The translations under genes and the position numbers were made by a program. Below are positions 8,401 through 16,324 of a stretch of DNA of 22,040 nt, one piece after another. The stretch lies in contig JAVHYG010000011.1 in the NCBI GenBank assembly GCA_031119195.1, forward strand, positions 1 to 22,040, written 5' to 3'. The notes beneath the pieces were generated by a model. That model saw nothing but the letters and a program-made list of their open reading frames with translations, was not told where the DNA came from and ran no database searches. The first letter of the stretch is position 1. Every line of letters begins with the position of its first letter. Origin of the DNA: Rickettsiella sp. (GTDB lineage Bacteria > Pseudomonadota > Gammaproteobacteria > Diplorickettsiales > Diplorickettsiaceae).

Positions 8401-11400
8401 CACATAAAAATCCATTTCTATCGATAAGTACTGAAGTACTCGTATTAGCATAAAAATTTTCTAAAGCAAGTATATCGACTCCCTTGCCTCCTTCAAATAA
8501 ACCGGTCAATCGATATCCTTGTAGGCTAAACAGATTGCCTTTATCACCGCCCTTATAGTGTTTCTTCCCTTCAGCAATTAAAAAAATCGTGAAAGAATCT
8601 GAGATAACAATAACTTTATCCTCTCCCTCATTTAACGCAATCAACGTCGCATTGCCTGTTCTGGTAATATCATATTCAATGCCAATCGCATTTTTACAAA
8701 AATAAAGATTTGTTTTTTCAGTACGAGGCTCTATTTTAAGGATGCTTTGTCTTGTAAGCATACCTTCTGCACAAAATAGTTTACCCTCATCAGGATCATC
8801 TGGCATATTTTCATTTAAAGTAAGATTAAATTGTATATCTAAACGTACTTCTTTTTTCTCGCGCAATGCAAAAGCAGCCGGAAAAACAAAGCGTTTAATT
8901 TCATCGTGTTCTTTTAAAAAATAAAGTCCACGCTCAATAAGATTATTATTTTGTATTTTTACTTCGATATATTGTGAAGGCCCCATAAAAAAAAATAAAC
9001 GTAGTCCTTGAATAATCTTTTCAACCCAGTTTAAATGCAGCTGTTGTTCAAGGGCAGTTAAACCTTTATTTACCTCATAAATCTCGGCACCTAACCAAAT
9101 GATTACTTGTAACGCTGCTCCGACAGGATTCGTGAGCACGGCTACATCCGTTAGAATTCCTAGTGCTTCAGCCGACTCTATACCCATTTCAATCCCATCG
9201 ATAGCAACGATCCCTCCATTAGAAACAATACTACTTATGCGACTGCTATCTCCCAATTGATAGGCATTAATATCATTGTATAAATTATAAATAAAAAAAA
9301 GTGAAGTACCACGGGCAACGAAAGGAGATGCCATTTTTAACATTCCACCTAAAATCCTTTTTTTAGCGGGTAAAATAATGTCTTTATCGAGGAAAAGGCT
9401 CATCATTGCTTTATTTTCAAAAATAAGTTCTTTTTTTAATAAAGCACTTTCTCCCAAAACAAGTTTTTCACCCTGTAACCGCAATACCTTGGAAAATTTT
9501 CCTAAGAGTCGGCCCCCCATCAATAAACCAAAATCAATTGCAACCAACTTAAAATCACCTTGTAAAACGGCCGCTATAGTATCTTTAGTGAATAAACCTG
9601 TAGCTACAAAATCTGCTATGTGATTTACATGTTCAATGTGACGCGCAAACTTTTTTTGCATCATTACTTCTATGGATTGTTTTTGTAACCCACAACGGTC
9701 CACTACGCTTCTTTTCTTTTTATTAAAATAACAAGGTTTGAAATACTCTTCGTGGAAAATCTTTTTTTTAAATGCAATAATAATATCAAGTACTTTTTGT
9801 TGTAACAAACGTTTTTCTGCATTATGGGAAATTTTTTGTATTCGATACTTAGCCTTAGACATTAAATCGCTATTCTCTATAATTTCGGCTACATCGCGTT
9901 TATTCAGTATTCCCTTTGTCATCTTTTTTTCAATATAATCTAGTAAAACATTCATATAAAAAGGAGCTGCCTCTTTTCTGTAATTTAAAAAAGCTTCAGC
10001 TAAAAATAGAATGTATTTTTGTTTTGTAAATTGTCTATAAATAATATCAAAAAAATTAGTCCATACGTTTACATCATCCACCATTAGAGTAAGAGAAAAT
10101 TTTTGTAATGAAACCTTCCTAGCAAGATAATGTTCTAGCTCCGGATGCTCTAACATGTTTAATAGAAAAGAAAGATAATGAAAGCGGGTATCCATATTAT
10201 TTCCATAGTTCATAACTAGCGCTTCCGTTCGCACTGCAACTTTTTTAAATATAGAAGGATAGGTTTGTAAGGCTAAGTTAACTACTTTTTGAACTAATCG
10301 ATGCACAACGTATTCTGAGGAAGAAGCTCCTGGATTTGCCATTGAATAAACCTTGAGTAACTGCATTGCTGAACTTAATTCTTCAGGTTCATAGAATTCG
10401 ATAAATGTCCCTGGATAAATATTTTCAGGATAAATGAAGGACATAATACTTAATATCTCTAAAGCTAGCAGACCAATGTTACCTTTTTCTTTAATTTTTT
10501 CTAGCGTTACATGCCATGTCGTAAAAACTGTTTTTAAATAAGGGTCATTGGTATATTCTCTAAAATTAAAATTTAAGATTGCTTTACTTTTTAGTTTGAA
10601 AATTTCTAAGTAATCTTTTAAACCAAACTTACTATCCACATTTTGTTGATTTTTAATATAAGCAATTGCTTGCTGTAAGGCTAACGGTAATCCCTGCAGT
10701 ACATCATTTAATTCTTTTATTTTTAAATCCTGAGATCTATCACCTATTGACAACGCTTGTTTAAGTAACTCTGAGGCTTCTTGCTCAGTAAAAACGTCTA
10801 ATGAAATGACCGATGCAGTATTCTGCCAGTTTTTATAGCGCGAGGTGATAAGCACATAAGGTTTGTTATGTGGCATTAACTTTGGTAAGAACGGCTCTAT
10901 CTCTTCATAGCTTTCAACATTATCGAAAATAAAAAGGCTTTTAGCCTCCGAGAAATATTCATAAATTTCTTCAATAACAGACTCAACCGGCTTATTTTCA
11001 CCATATCTATCTTTCGTTGCAATATCTAATTTTGTGGCTAACTTTAAAAAAGAATGCATCAAATTAAGCTTAGTATCACAATTAATCCATAACACATTGT
11101 TATCATATTTCTCAGCATAAAGTTGCGCAAAACGTAAAACCAGTTGCGTTTTACCTATGCCTCCCAAACCACTGACTGAAGCTTGTGAGCTTCCTGTAAG
11201 TTTCTGATCTTTCGCCAAATTTAAGGCAGATAAAGCCCCAACAATCGTTGAAGTTTGTCCTGCTAATAAAGTCTGATGGATTTTATTTAACGCTGCTTCT
11301 CTTCCAATAAAATTTTCTACTGGTTTTCTCAAATCAAATATTACAGGTTTTTTAAGCGAAGGTTTTTCTACGATAGATAGCGCTTGATTAGCAAGCTTAA

Positions 11401-12997
11401 AAAGTACCGCTTGCGCTTTTGCTTGTGCGGTAGTTGAATCTAAAACATATTGATAAGTACGTAGATCACGCAATAAACAAGGTTTAACGTAGATGTATGG
11501 AAATACTTCTTTATAGTGGGATAAATAACTTTCTATAAGTTTGCCTTGATCCGTTTTTTCCCAGCTCAAAACTTTTCTATAACCGTATTGTTCCATCTCC
11601 GTATACGATTTTTTTTTGTAAAATCGAGTAACACTTTTTGATGAAATAATAAGACCTATTTTTTCAAATAAATCCGCGGTATAAATTTTATTTTTATAGC
11701 CATCTTGAACTTCATTTCCTGAAACACTCAGCCTTAATCTTTTAATACTCGGATCAAAATACTTATCGGAATTTCCTAATATCACAGCTTCAGTAATAAA
11801 TTCTTCTTTAAAAACAGCAGGAACATATTGTTCAGAAATAAAATTAAGCGCCCTATTTACCGCGTCTTCAGCCAACTTTTCGATCGCAAGGCCATCTCCG
11901 GCTTTGTCAGTAATCTGCATAAATTGTGCTTCAAAACTTATAAATAGTTCTATTGCCGCTTTAGATAAAATAGTACTTAAATCACCTGAATTAACACTGG
12001 AAAAAATTTGCGTAATTTTTTGCGCCTTTGATTCAGGCATATAATAGTTATTACAAACAGTACGAAGTGAAGCTACTAATGAAGATACTGCGCTTGACAC
12101 ACCTTGAGAAACAACAAAACCAAACAGGGCACCCGTCATACCTACTTTAAGCTCTTGTTTCAATGCATCGATACTTAGCTTTTGTCCTTTTGCAATTAAA
12201 TTAGAAGCGGCGATTCTTTTTTGAAAAACATCCATAAAGCTTTCAACAAAGCGTTCTAATCGAGCTTCAATATCCATTGCTTCTATTTTTAAATGTGTTG
12301 ATGATACTACATCTGATTGCACTGAATACATTTCATTATCTTCAATAGGGTGTCGGTACCTTTCACGTCGTGATATATCCAAACGAAGTTTTTGTGCAAG
12401 CGTACGTCGTAATGCATTAAAATAAAAACGATTACGAGGCTTTTTAAACGCAAAATGCAAATCCTCAAATAGTTTTCCTGTATCTATCGATACTGAATTA
12501 TCTAAAAATCTATTTATATCCGCTGCATTTTCTAAAGCCCATAAACCACAGTTACAATAGTCTCCCTGTTGATGAACATAAGAGCTAAAATCGTTGATTA
12601 TTACCTTTAATTCGCTTTGCAAAAGATCGTAAAGCTCATCTGATAGTGGCTCACCCATTGAATCAATATAAAATCCTTCAAAATGTGTATTGCTACGCAA
12701 TAAAGCAAGCGACACCCAATGCAAATTATTTAAATTAATGATTAAGGTAAGGCGATTAGCAATAAGATAAGTTTTAAAGCTTTTTAATTGCTGTATTAAT
12801 TGCTCAGTAGAACCCGAAATTTCAAACCTGTATAAATCAGGTATTCTAGGATGTGCAAATGCATTATATTCTATACGCGCTATATCACTGATATCTTCTT
12901 CGGTTAGCCAATAATCGTACTTTCCTTTTTCAGTCGCTTGTTCAAAACTTTCACGTTCTGTTGCTGAACCTTGTTTATTTTTTTGTAGTGTTAACAT
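5420..12997 (-). CDS. Giant modular toxin-like protein: Ulp1-like protease, NB-ARC NTPase, pore-forming region, beta-rich region, membrane C-terminus
   Basis: 2525 aa, no signal peptide. (1) Residues ~25-200: CE-clan protease-like domain, His93 (LHWV), Asp112 (YIDS), Gln144 and Cys150 in Q-x5-C-G spacing. (2) ~240-540: helical linker. (3) ~555-950: NB-ARC/STAND NTPase with Walker A GLGGIGKT (610-617), Walker B LFIFDNVE (688-695), VLITSR (715-720), GLPLA (769-773), VHRLVQ (898-903). (4) KKKRS at 1093-1097. (5) ~1150-1345: hydrophobic helices ending LNWVEKIIQGLRLFF, in the style of the TcdA/TcdB pore-forming domain. (6) ~1350-2040: beta-rich, with RTX-like GGKGVDIL (1503-1510) and GNGGENIYVL (1807-1816). 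(7) Furin-type RSKR at 2061-2064. (8) ~2065-2525: hydrophobic segments near 2088-2112, 2365-2385 and 2418-2442; YESL and LPPSY at the end. The ATG follows AAGGAAG. Domain calls (1) and (3) rest on visible motifs; (5)-(8) are pattern-based inference. Probable role: a host-directed toxin. Confidence 0.85.
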   Translation of the reverse strand: MLTLQKNKQGSATERESFEQATEKGKYDYWLTEEDISDIARIEYNAFAHPRIPDLYRFEISGSTEQLIQQLKSFKTYLIANRLTLIINLNNLHWVSLALLRSNTHFEGFYIDSMGEPLSDELYDLLQSELKVIINDFSSYVHQQGDYCNCGLWALENAADINRFLDNSVSIDTGKLFEDLHFAFKKPRNRFYFNALRRTLAQKLRLDISRRERYRHPIEDNEMYSVQSDVVSSTHLKIEAMDIEARLERFVESFMDVFQKRIAASNLIAKGQKLSIDALKQELKVGMTGALFGFVVSQGVSSAVSSLVASLRTVCNNYYMPESKAQKITQIFSSVNSGDLSTILSKAAIELFISFEAQFMQITDKAGDGLAIEKLAEDAVNRALNFISEQYVPAVFKEEFITEAVILGNSDKYFDPSIKRLRLSVSGNEVQDGYKNKIYTADLFEKIGLIISSKSVTRFYKKKSYTEMEQYGYRKVLSWEKTDQGKLIESYLSHYKEVFPYIYVKPCLLRDLRTYQYVLDSTTAQAKAQAVLFKLANQALSIVEKPSLKKPVIFDLRKPVENFIGREAALNKIHQTLLAGQTSTIVGALSALNLAKDQKLTGSSQASVSGLGGIGKTQLVLRFAQLYAEKYDNNVLWINCDTKLNLMHSFLKLATKLDIATKDRYGENKPVESVIEEIYEYFSEAKSLFIFDNVESYEEIEPFLPKLMPHNKPYVLITSRYKNWQNTASVISLDVFTEQEASELLKQALSIGDRSQDLKIKELNDVLQGLPLALQQAIAYIKNQQNVDSKFGLKDYLEIFKLKSKAILNFNFREYTNDPYLKTVFTTWHVTLEKIKEKGNIGLLALEILSIMSFIYPENIYPGTFIEFYEPEELSSAMQLLKVYSMANPGASSSEYVVHRLVQKVVNLALQTYPSIFKKVAVRTEALVMNYGNNMDTRFHYLSFLLNMLEHPELEHYLARKVSLQKFSLTLMVDDVNVWTNFFDIIYRQFTKQKYILFLAEAFLNYRKEAAPFYMNVLLDYIEKKMTKGILNKRDVAEIIENSDLMSKAKYRIQKISHNAEKRLLQQKVLDIIIAFKKKIFHEEYFKPCYFNKKKRSVVDRCGLQKQSIEVMMQKKFARHIEHVNHIADFVATGLFTKDTIAAVLQGDFKLVAIDFGLLMGGRLLGKFSKVLRLQGEKLVLGESALLKKELIFENKAMMSLFLDKDIILPAKKRILGGMLKMASPFVARGTSLFFIYNLYNDINAYQLGDSSRISSIVSNGGIVAIDGIEMGIESAEALGILTDVAVLTNPVGAALQVIIWLGAEIYEVNKGLTALEQQLHLNWVEKIIQGLRLFFFMGPSQYIEVKIQNNNLIERGLYFLKEHDEIKRFVFPAAFALREKKEVRLDIQFNLTLNENMPDDPDEGKLFCAEGMLTRQSILKIEPRTEKTNLYFCKNAIGIEYDITRTGNATLIALNEGEDKVIVISDSFTIFLIAEGKKHYKGGDKGNLFSLQGYRLTGLFEGGKGVDILALENFYANTSTSVLIDRNGFLCEKNLIAGFIPQCDLKKNKISLRNINHIYGRANKKDIFFLTKDITLVDGKGGENEENADIIYVTREAAENLKVILRANTAVHYIDANLAPYPVNYMIPQDRPGSVQIKFPFQDAIQQHFFFEYPFDNISSVTVENNRLQFNFSLLPQLDLQHEKYFINYLLLTKRKFESTLFSLTLQNERYLASSRQNNSLSVPENAYYIFAEGIELKLLDENHIYIKVEKNVRTIEDDLTRFIAIADRLKKSFTIQFFNNQTALIGSKKGEIFIADCLAESYLVGNGGENIYVLAPPNTTSFYLPELTLYDIDVENSDDFRDTLDLREVIKKAKRECSERSITVKLSQERNDLVLRLNTDFYFDKQCLRLNTTWPIVSIRFKKALLTEWYQKMDIFLEDSESMQIFYTKSKGWFLIESSLVFNENKEIIVLTTKDINQHAELILFKNVGSFTFFKRNESDLIVTNAMESHASPYAIYTILFSKFYHLDEMYKKVLNATLIFLDKTLHLKNYINQIEKALNFSTLRNSHPTHTTVSKSYRSKRSIYLTERDMEQRYLANKPMQGVNYIAWMGIATITLSTAAFMAYVANLFGRRVRAINENPILITLTTGAMLVAQVDTTKPKITSTLSLLALRNEFDIANQCVKSKTPMGLIGICVNQQRIIYWSQTYVKELVNFESYLISHTKYNNYYLRHVSVGQWLLDLDKVNKMREIPLVEVYFQLSPTLRKRLNEKKHQQQVFATWQRHVVITLSHYFASILTLHTPIGNLFKTAGLSLDWHARDDIHFLNRLYITTQQMFSHQSVAQKSQSLLAGLLEIALLQPCTQASYAYLTNGKDFSNVKPIIRFIGDLLQLGVYNVIYLTRLLEWCFPNSESVWNISLGLHLVNSFYSLTGDLSYWYLGMALFVLPFLPILLENIGIPVTSGLHTLSNNITQVFISQSLVNKFSEDTDRLEQQNQALLLADERVKSGRSRLRGLISSKLSFFAQNDNAYESLEKLPPSYKCNL

Positions 12998-13025
12998 GAT
13001 CTTCCTTAAAAATGTTATAGATAAT

Positions 13026-13055
13026 AAAATAATAATAATCCTTCATAGGAATCAA
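13026..13055 (-). promoter_or_regulatory. Candidate promoter of the giant gene
   Basis: On the minus strand, TTGATT (4/6 to the -35) is followed after 18 bases by TATTTT (4/6 to the -10), with alternative -10 registers in the same TATTAT-rich run. The leader would be about 20-25 nt before the AAGGAAG ribosome site. Weak individually, but well placed. Confidence 0.3.
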
Positions 13056-13079
13056 TCTACGTGGCTATAACATAAAATA

Positions 13080-13111
13080 AATTTAAATTTCATCGAATTT
13101 AAATTTCATCG
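13080..13111. repeat. Tandem 2 x 16-bp direct repeat
   Basis: AATTTAAATTTCATCG occurs twice, head to tail and without mismatch, at 13080-13095 and 13096-13111. It lies between two inverted copies of CTATAACA, 83-116 bases upstream of the giant gene's start codon. Each unit contains the palindrome AATTTAAATT. It could be a doubled operator, an UP-like element, or a recent slippage duplication. Confidence 0.75.
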
Positions 13112-13301
13112 ATTGTTATAGAACACAATTACGATGTTATGAGATTATTATAAATAAAAAATTAACTTATTTAGATGATTAACCTAATTAATATCTCAAA
13201 TTTTAAATATTTTTACAATAATTATTTTTTTTAATAATATTTTTAATTAAACAATAAATTTTAATATTTACTCTATAAATATATTTTTTTAATAGACCTT
13301 T

Positions 13302-13358
13302 TGCATAAGCAAGTAACAGGCTTGAGCTCAACTGAACTTACGCAAAAAATTGAATATC
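13302..13358. repeat. Diverged copy B of the inverted-repeat element
   Basis: The block TGCATAAGC, then AA, then GTAACAGGCTTGA (13302-13325) matches copy A (3710-3731) at 20 of 22 aligned bases plus a 2-base gap. TTGAATATC (13350-13358) is also shared. An internal imperfect inverted repeat (TTTTGCATAAG at 13299-13309, CTTACGCAAAA at 13337-13347) encloses the perfect palindrome TTGAGCTCAA (13322-13331). The flanking AGACCTTTTGCA resembles ends of some IS5-group elements, but no transposase is present. Confidence 0.4.
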
Positions 13359-13370
13359 AAACAGGAAAGC

Positions 13371-13405
13371 AAGCGTTTTGTTTTCTAATTACAAACAAAA
13401 CGCTT
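13371..13405 (-). terminator. Hairpin terminator after lpdA
   Basis: AAGCGTTTTGTTT (13371-13383) pairs perfectly with AAACAAAACGCTT (13393-13405) around a 9-base loop, about 50 bases past the lpdA stop on the minus strand. There is no clean U-tract after the stem, so efficiency is uncertain, but stem length and position fit the end of the pyruvate dehydrogenase operon. Confidence 0.6.
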
Positions 13406-13455
13406 AACTAATAGAATTAAATGAGCTTTAAAATTTTTATTACTTTTTCCTAACA

Positions 13456-14883
13456 TTATTCTTTATTCTTTTTCTTAGGCATATAAAGATCAGTAATGGT
13501 CCCTTCAAAAATTTCACTCGCTAACATCACTGTTTCAGATAATGTTGGATGGGGATGAATGGTCAAGGCTATATCTTCCGCTTCACAACCCATTTCGATG
13601 CTCAACGCGATTTCACTAATCAGTTCACCCGCATTAGGACCTACAATCCCAGCACCTAACACCCGCTGAGTTTGAGGATCAAATAACAATTTTGTTAAGC
13701 CTTCGTCCCGACCTTGACCTAGAGAACGTCCACTGGCCATCCAAGGAAAAATTGCTTTTTCAATAGTAATATTTTTTGCTTTGGCTTCCATTTCAGTCAA
13801 TCCCACCCAAGCGATTTCTGGATCTGTATAAGCAACAGAAGGTATGCAACGTGGTTCAAAAAAATGTTTTTTTCCTGCAATCACTTCTGCTGCTACACGT
13901 CCTTCAGCAACCGCTTTATGTGCCAACATAGGATTCCCCACGATATCACCAATTGCAAAAATATGATCGACATTCGTTTTTAATTGTTTATCAACAAGTA
14001 TAAAGCCCTGCTCGTCAACTGTCACACCTAATACTTCAGCACTAATTAACTTACCATTCGGTTTACGCCCTACCGCCGATAAAATACGATCAAAACGTTG
14101 CGGTTTATCCAATGCGTGTTCTCCTTCAAACGTCACCCATAAACCCTCTTTTTTAGCTTCGACGTGTGTTACCCTTGTTTTTACTAAAAAGTTATAATGC
14201 TTACTCAAACGTTTAAAAAGAGGTTTAACAATATCTTCGTCTGCACCGGCAATAATTCTATCGCCTCCTTCGGCTACCGTGATTGAAGCGCCCAATGCGT
14301 GATAAACTGTTGCCATTTCCATACCGATAATGCCGCCACCTAAAACCAAAAGATCCCCTTTCGTTTCTTTCAGTTCTAGTGCGCCTGTTGAATCGATAAT
14401 ACGCGAATCATTCGGTAAAAAAGGTAAGCGCACTGGCTGTGATCCAGCAGCAATAATCGCTTGTTCAAATTGAATTGTTTGCTGTCCTTTTGCCGTTTGT
14501 ACACTTAGTTCGTTTTTACCGGTAAATTTTCCTTCCCCTTGAATGACTTCTACTTTGCGTTGTTTCGCTAACAGTGTTAAACCACCGGTTAGCTTTTTAA
14601 CAACACTATCTTTCCAAGCCCGTAGTTTATTCAAATCGATTTTAGGTTTGCCAAATTCCACGCCATAGGCTGCCATTTCTGCTGCATCTTCAATCACTTT
14701 CGCTGCATGTAGCAAAGCTTTAGAAGGAATACAGCCCACATTTAAACAAACACCGCCTAAAGTAGCTTCCCTTTCCACCAATATGACTTTTTTTCCTAAA
14801 TCTGCCGCGCGAAAAGCAGCTGTATAGCCACCCGGTCCACTACCCAATACGAGCACTTCAGTTTTTTTAGTTTCTACAGTCAT
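13456..14883 (-). CDS. lpdA: Dihydrolipoyl dehydrogenase (E3 of pyruvate and 2-oxoglutarate dehydrogenase)
   Basis: 475 aa, the usual E3 length. It reoxidises dihydrolipoamide on the E2 subunit, passing electrons through FAD to NAD+, in the cytoplasm. Visible motifs: FAD-binding GSGPGG at 14-19, redox disulfide C46-LNVG-C51, NAD-binding GGGIIGMEMA in the middle, the second FAD motif AIGDI, and the catalytic HPHPTLSE with His445 and Glu450 near the C-terminus. The ATG is preceded by AAGAGGAA. It is third in the aceE-aceF-lpdA cluster, 157 bases after aceF. A TTGACT in that gap (14987-14992, minus strand) might be part of a separate lpdA promoter, as lpd has its own promoter in enterobacteria, but no convincing -10 follows. 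Nothing unusual in the protein. Confidence 0.97.
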   Translation of the reverse strand: MTVETKKTEVLVLGSGPGGYTAAFRAADLGKKVILVEREATLGGVCLNVGCIPSKALLHAAKVIEDAAEMAAYGVEFGKPKIDLNKLRAWKDSVVKKLTGGLTLLAKQRKVEVIQGEGKFTGKNELSVQTAKGQQTIQFEQAIIAAGSQPVRLPFLPNDSRIIDSTGALELKETKGDLLVLGGGIIGMEMATVYHALGASITVAEGGDRIIAGADEDIVKPLFKRLSKHYNFLVKTRVTHVEAKKEGLWVTFEGEHALDKPQRFDRILSAVGRKPNGKLISAEVLGVTVDEQGFILVDKQLKTNVDHIFAIGDIVGNPMLAHKAVAEGRVAAEVIAGKKHFFEPRCIPSVAYTDPEIAWVGLTEMEAKAKNITIEKAIFPWMASGRSLGQGRDEGLTKLLFDPQTQRVLGAGIVGPNAGELISEIALSIEMGCEAEDIALTIHPHPTLSETVMLASEIFEGTITDLYMPKKKNKE

Positions 14884-15040
14884 ATTTTCCTCTTAAATAA
14901 ATAGCATGAACGTAAATAAAAATATTTCACTCTAAGAAGTAACGATAAATTTCATCAGCAAATAATCAGAAAAGCGCAGTTAACGAAGTCAATAGCATTT
15001 TTAAATTTTTTTAACACCGATAGCAACTTCAAGCATGTTT

Positions 15041-16324
15041 TTAGAGCAACCAACGACGAATATCCGATAAACAATCTGTTAGGTGCATAATAAAACGTGC
15101 GCCTTCCGCGCCATCAATCACACGATGATCATAAGATAACGATAAAGGTAACATTAATCGAGGAATAAACTCTCCATCTTGATACTGCGGTTTATATTGC
15201 GATTTTGACACACCTAAAATTGCCACATCAGGTACATTCACAATCGGCGTAAAGGCCGTACCACCAATACCTCCTAAACTAGAAATAGTAAATGAGCTAG
15301 CTTGCATATCCGCACTCGTTAATTTCTTTTCTCTTGCTTTATTACTGACTTCACCTAACTCTTTAGCTAACTCAAAAAGACTTTTTTTATCAACATTTCT
15401 TATCACTGGAACAACCAAACCTTCTGCTGTATCCACTGCGATACCCATATGAAAGTACTTTTTAAGAATCAGCTGCTCGCCGTCTGCAGATAAAGACGCA
15501 TTAAAAGTTGGAAATGCTTTCAAGGTTGCTACCACGGCCTTCATAATAAATACTAAGGGTGTTAATTTAACACCTTGTTTTTTTGCATATTCCCCTTGCG
15601 CTTTGCGAAATACTTCCAATTCAGTAATATCCGCTTCATTAAATTGCGTCACATGTGGTACTAACAAGCAATTTCTACGTAAATTTTGTGCCGTTAATTT
15701 TTTAATGCGTGATAGAGGTTTGGCTTCTGTTTCACCAAATTGACTAAAATTAATATTAGGCATCTCTGGTAAACCCATCACATCGGAATTACCACCTTGA
15801 TTTAACCGATCCTTCACAAATTTCTGTAGATCTTCTTTTATAATACGACCTTTTTGACCCGTACCTGTTATTTGGTTCAGATTAAGTCCAAACTCACGCG
15901 CTAAACGCCGGACACCCGGTCCTGCATGAACATCGCCTTGCTCGTCTTCATTAGACAATGCAGCTAAAGGTTCAACCACAGGAGTAGAAGTCGTTTTAGT
16001 TTCAGATAACTCAGTCTCACTTGATATCGTTTTTTCTCGCAATACTTCAGGCGTAACTGTTTCTTCTTTAGTTTTTGCATCCGCCTCAGTTTCTAATAAG
16101 ACAATCAAGTCACCCTTAGCAACTTTATTACCTACTTTAACCTTTATCTCTTTCACTTTTCCTGCAAATGGCGCAGGAATATCCATAGAAGCCTTATCAC
16201 TCTCCAAAGTGATTAAAGCATCTTCCGCTTGAATGTTATCACCGACCTTAATCGGTATTTCGATAATGGCGGCAGCAGAAACGTTACCTAAATCAGGTAC
16301 TCGGACTTCTTTTAAGTGTGACAA
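15041..16324 (-). CDS. aceF: Pyruvate dehydrogenase E2, dihydrolipoyl acetyltransferase, single-lipoyl form
   Basis: 427 aa. It carries the acetyl group from E1 to coenzyme A on a swinging lipoyl arm and forms the core of the complex. One lipoyl domain (about 1-78) with Lys44 in LESDKASMD as the lipoylation site; a flexible Thr/Glu/Pro-rich linker (80-130); a peripheral-subunit-binding domain (132-170, GVRRLAREFG to GRIIKEDL); and a catalytic domain (about 200-427) with SYDHRVIDG holding His400 and Asp404. Escherichia coli E2 has three lipoyl domains and 630 residues, so this is the compact form. The start is TTG (16322-16324), supported by GAGGAGAG about 7 nt upstream and by the conserved N-terminus. 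The 163-base gap from aceE contains an imperfect hairpin (about 16399-16443) and a weak promoter-like TTACTA-18-TATATT, so partly separate expression is possible. Confidence 0.96.
   Translation of the reverse strand: MSHLKEVRVPDLGNVSAAAIIEIPIKVGDNIQAEDALITLESDKASMDIPAPFAGKVKEIKVKVGNKVAKGDLIVLLETEADAKTKEETVTPEVLREKTISSETELSETKTTSTPVVEPLAALSNEDEQGDVHAGPGVRRLAREFGLNLNQITGTGQKGRIIKEDLQKFVKDRLNQGGNSDVMGLPEMPNINFSQFGETEAKPLSRIKKLTAQNLRRNCLLVPHVTQFNEADITELEVFRKAQGEYAKKQGVKLTPLVFIMKAVVATLKAFPTFNASLSADGEQLILKKYFHMGIAVDTAEGLVVPVIRNVDKKSLFELAKELGEVSNKAREKKLTSADMQASSFTISSLGGIGGTAFTPIVNVPDVAILGVSKSQYKPQYQDGEFIPRLMLPLSLSYDHRVIDGAEGARFIMHLTDCLSDIRRWLL

Larger units (their letters stand above)
13013..13121. 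repeat. Three copies of CTATAACA/TGTTATAG around the giant gene's promoter
   Basis: TGTTATAG occurs at 13013-13020 and 13114-13121, and its exact complement CTATAACA at 13065-13072. Centre-to-centre spacings are about 52 and 49 bases. On the minus strand one copy lies near the expected transcription start, one just upstream of the candidate -35, and one farther up. A partial copy (TGTTATGA) is near 13135. Possible regulator sites; the AT-rich background raises the chance of coincidence. Confidence 0.35.
12998..13455. other. Intergenic region upstream of the giant gene, 458 bases, no gene
   Basis: This very AT-rich spacer separates lpdA from the giant gene. From left to right it holds a candidate promoter (13026-13055), three copies of an 8-bp motif (13013-13121), a tandem 16-bp repeat (13080-13111), a featureless A/T stretch (about 13125-13290), a diverged repeat element (13302-13358), and the lpdA terminator hairpin (13371-13405). 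No open frame here looks like a gene. Confidence 0.7.
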
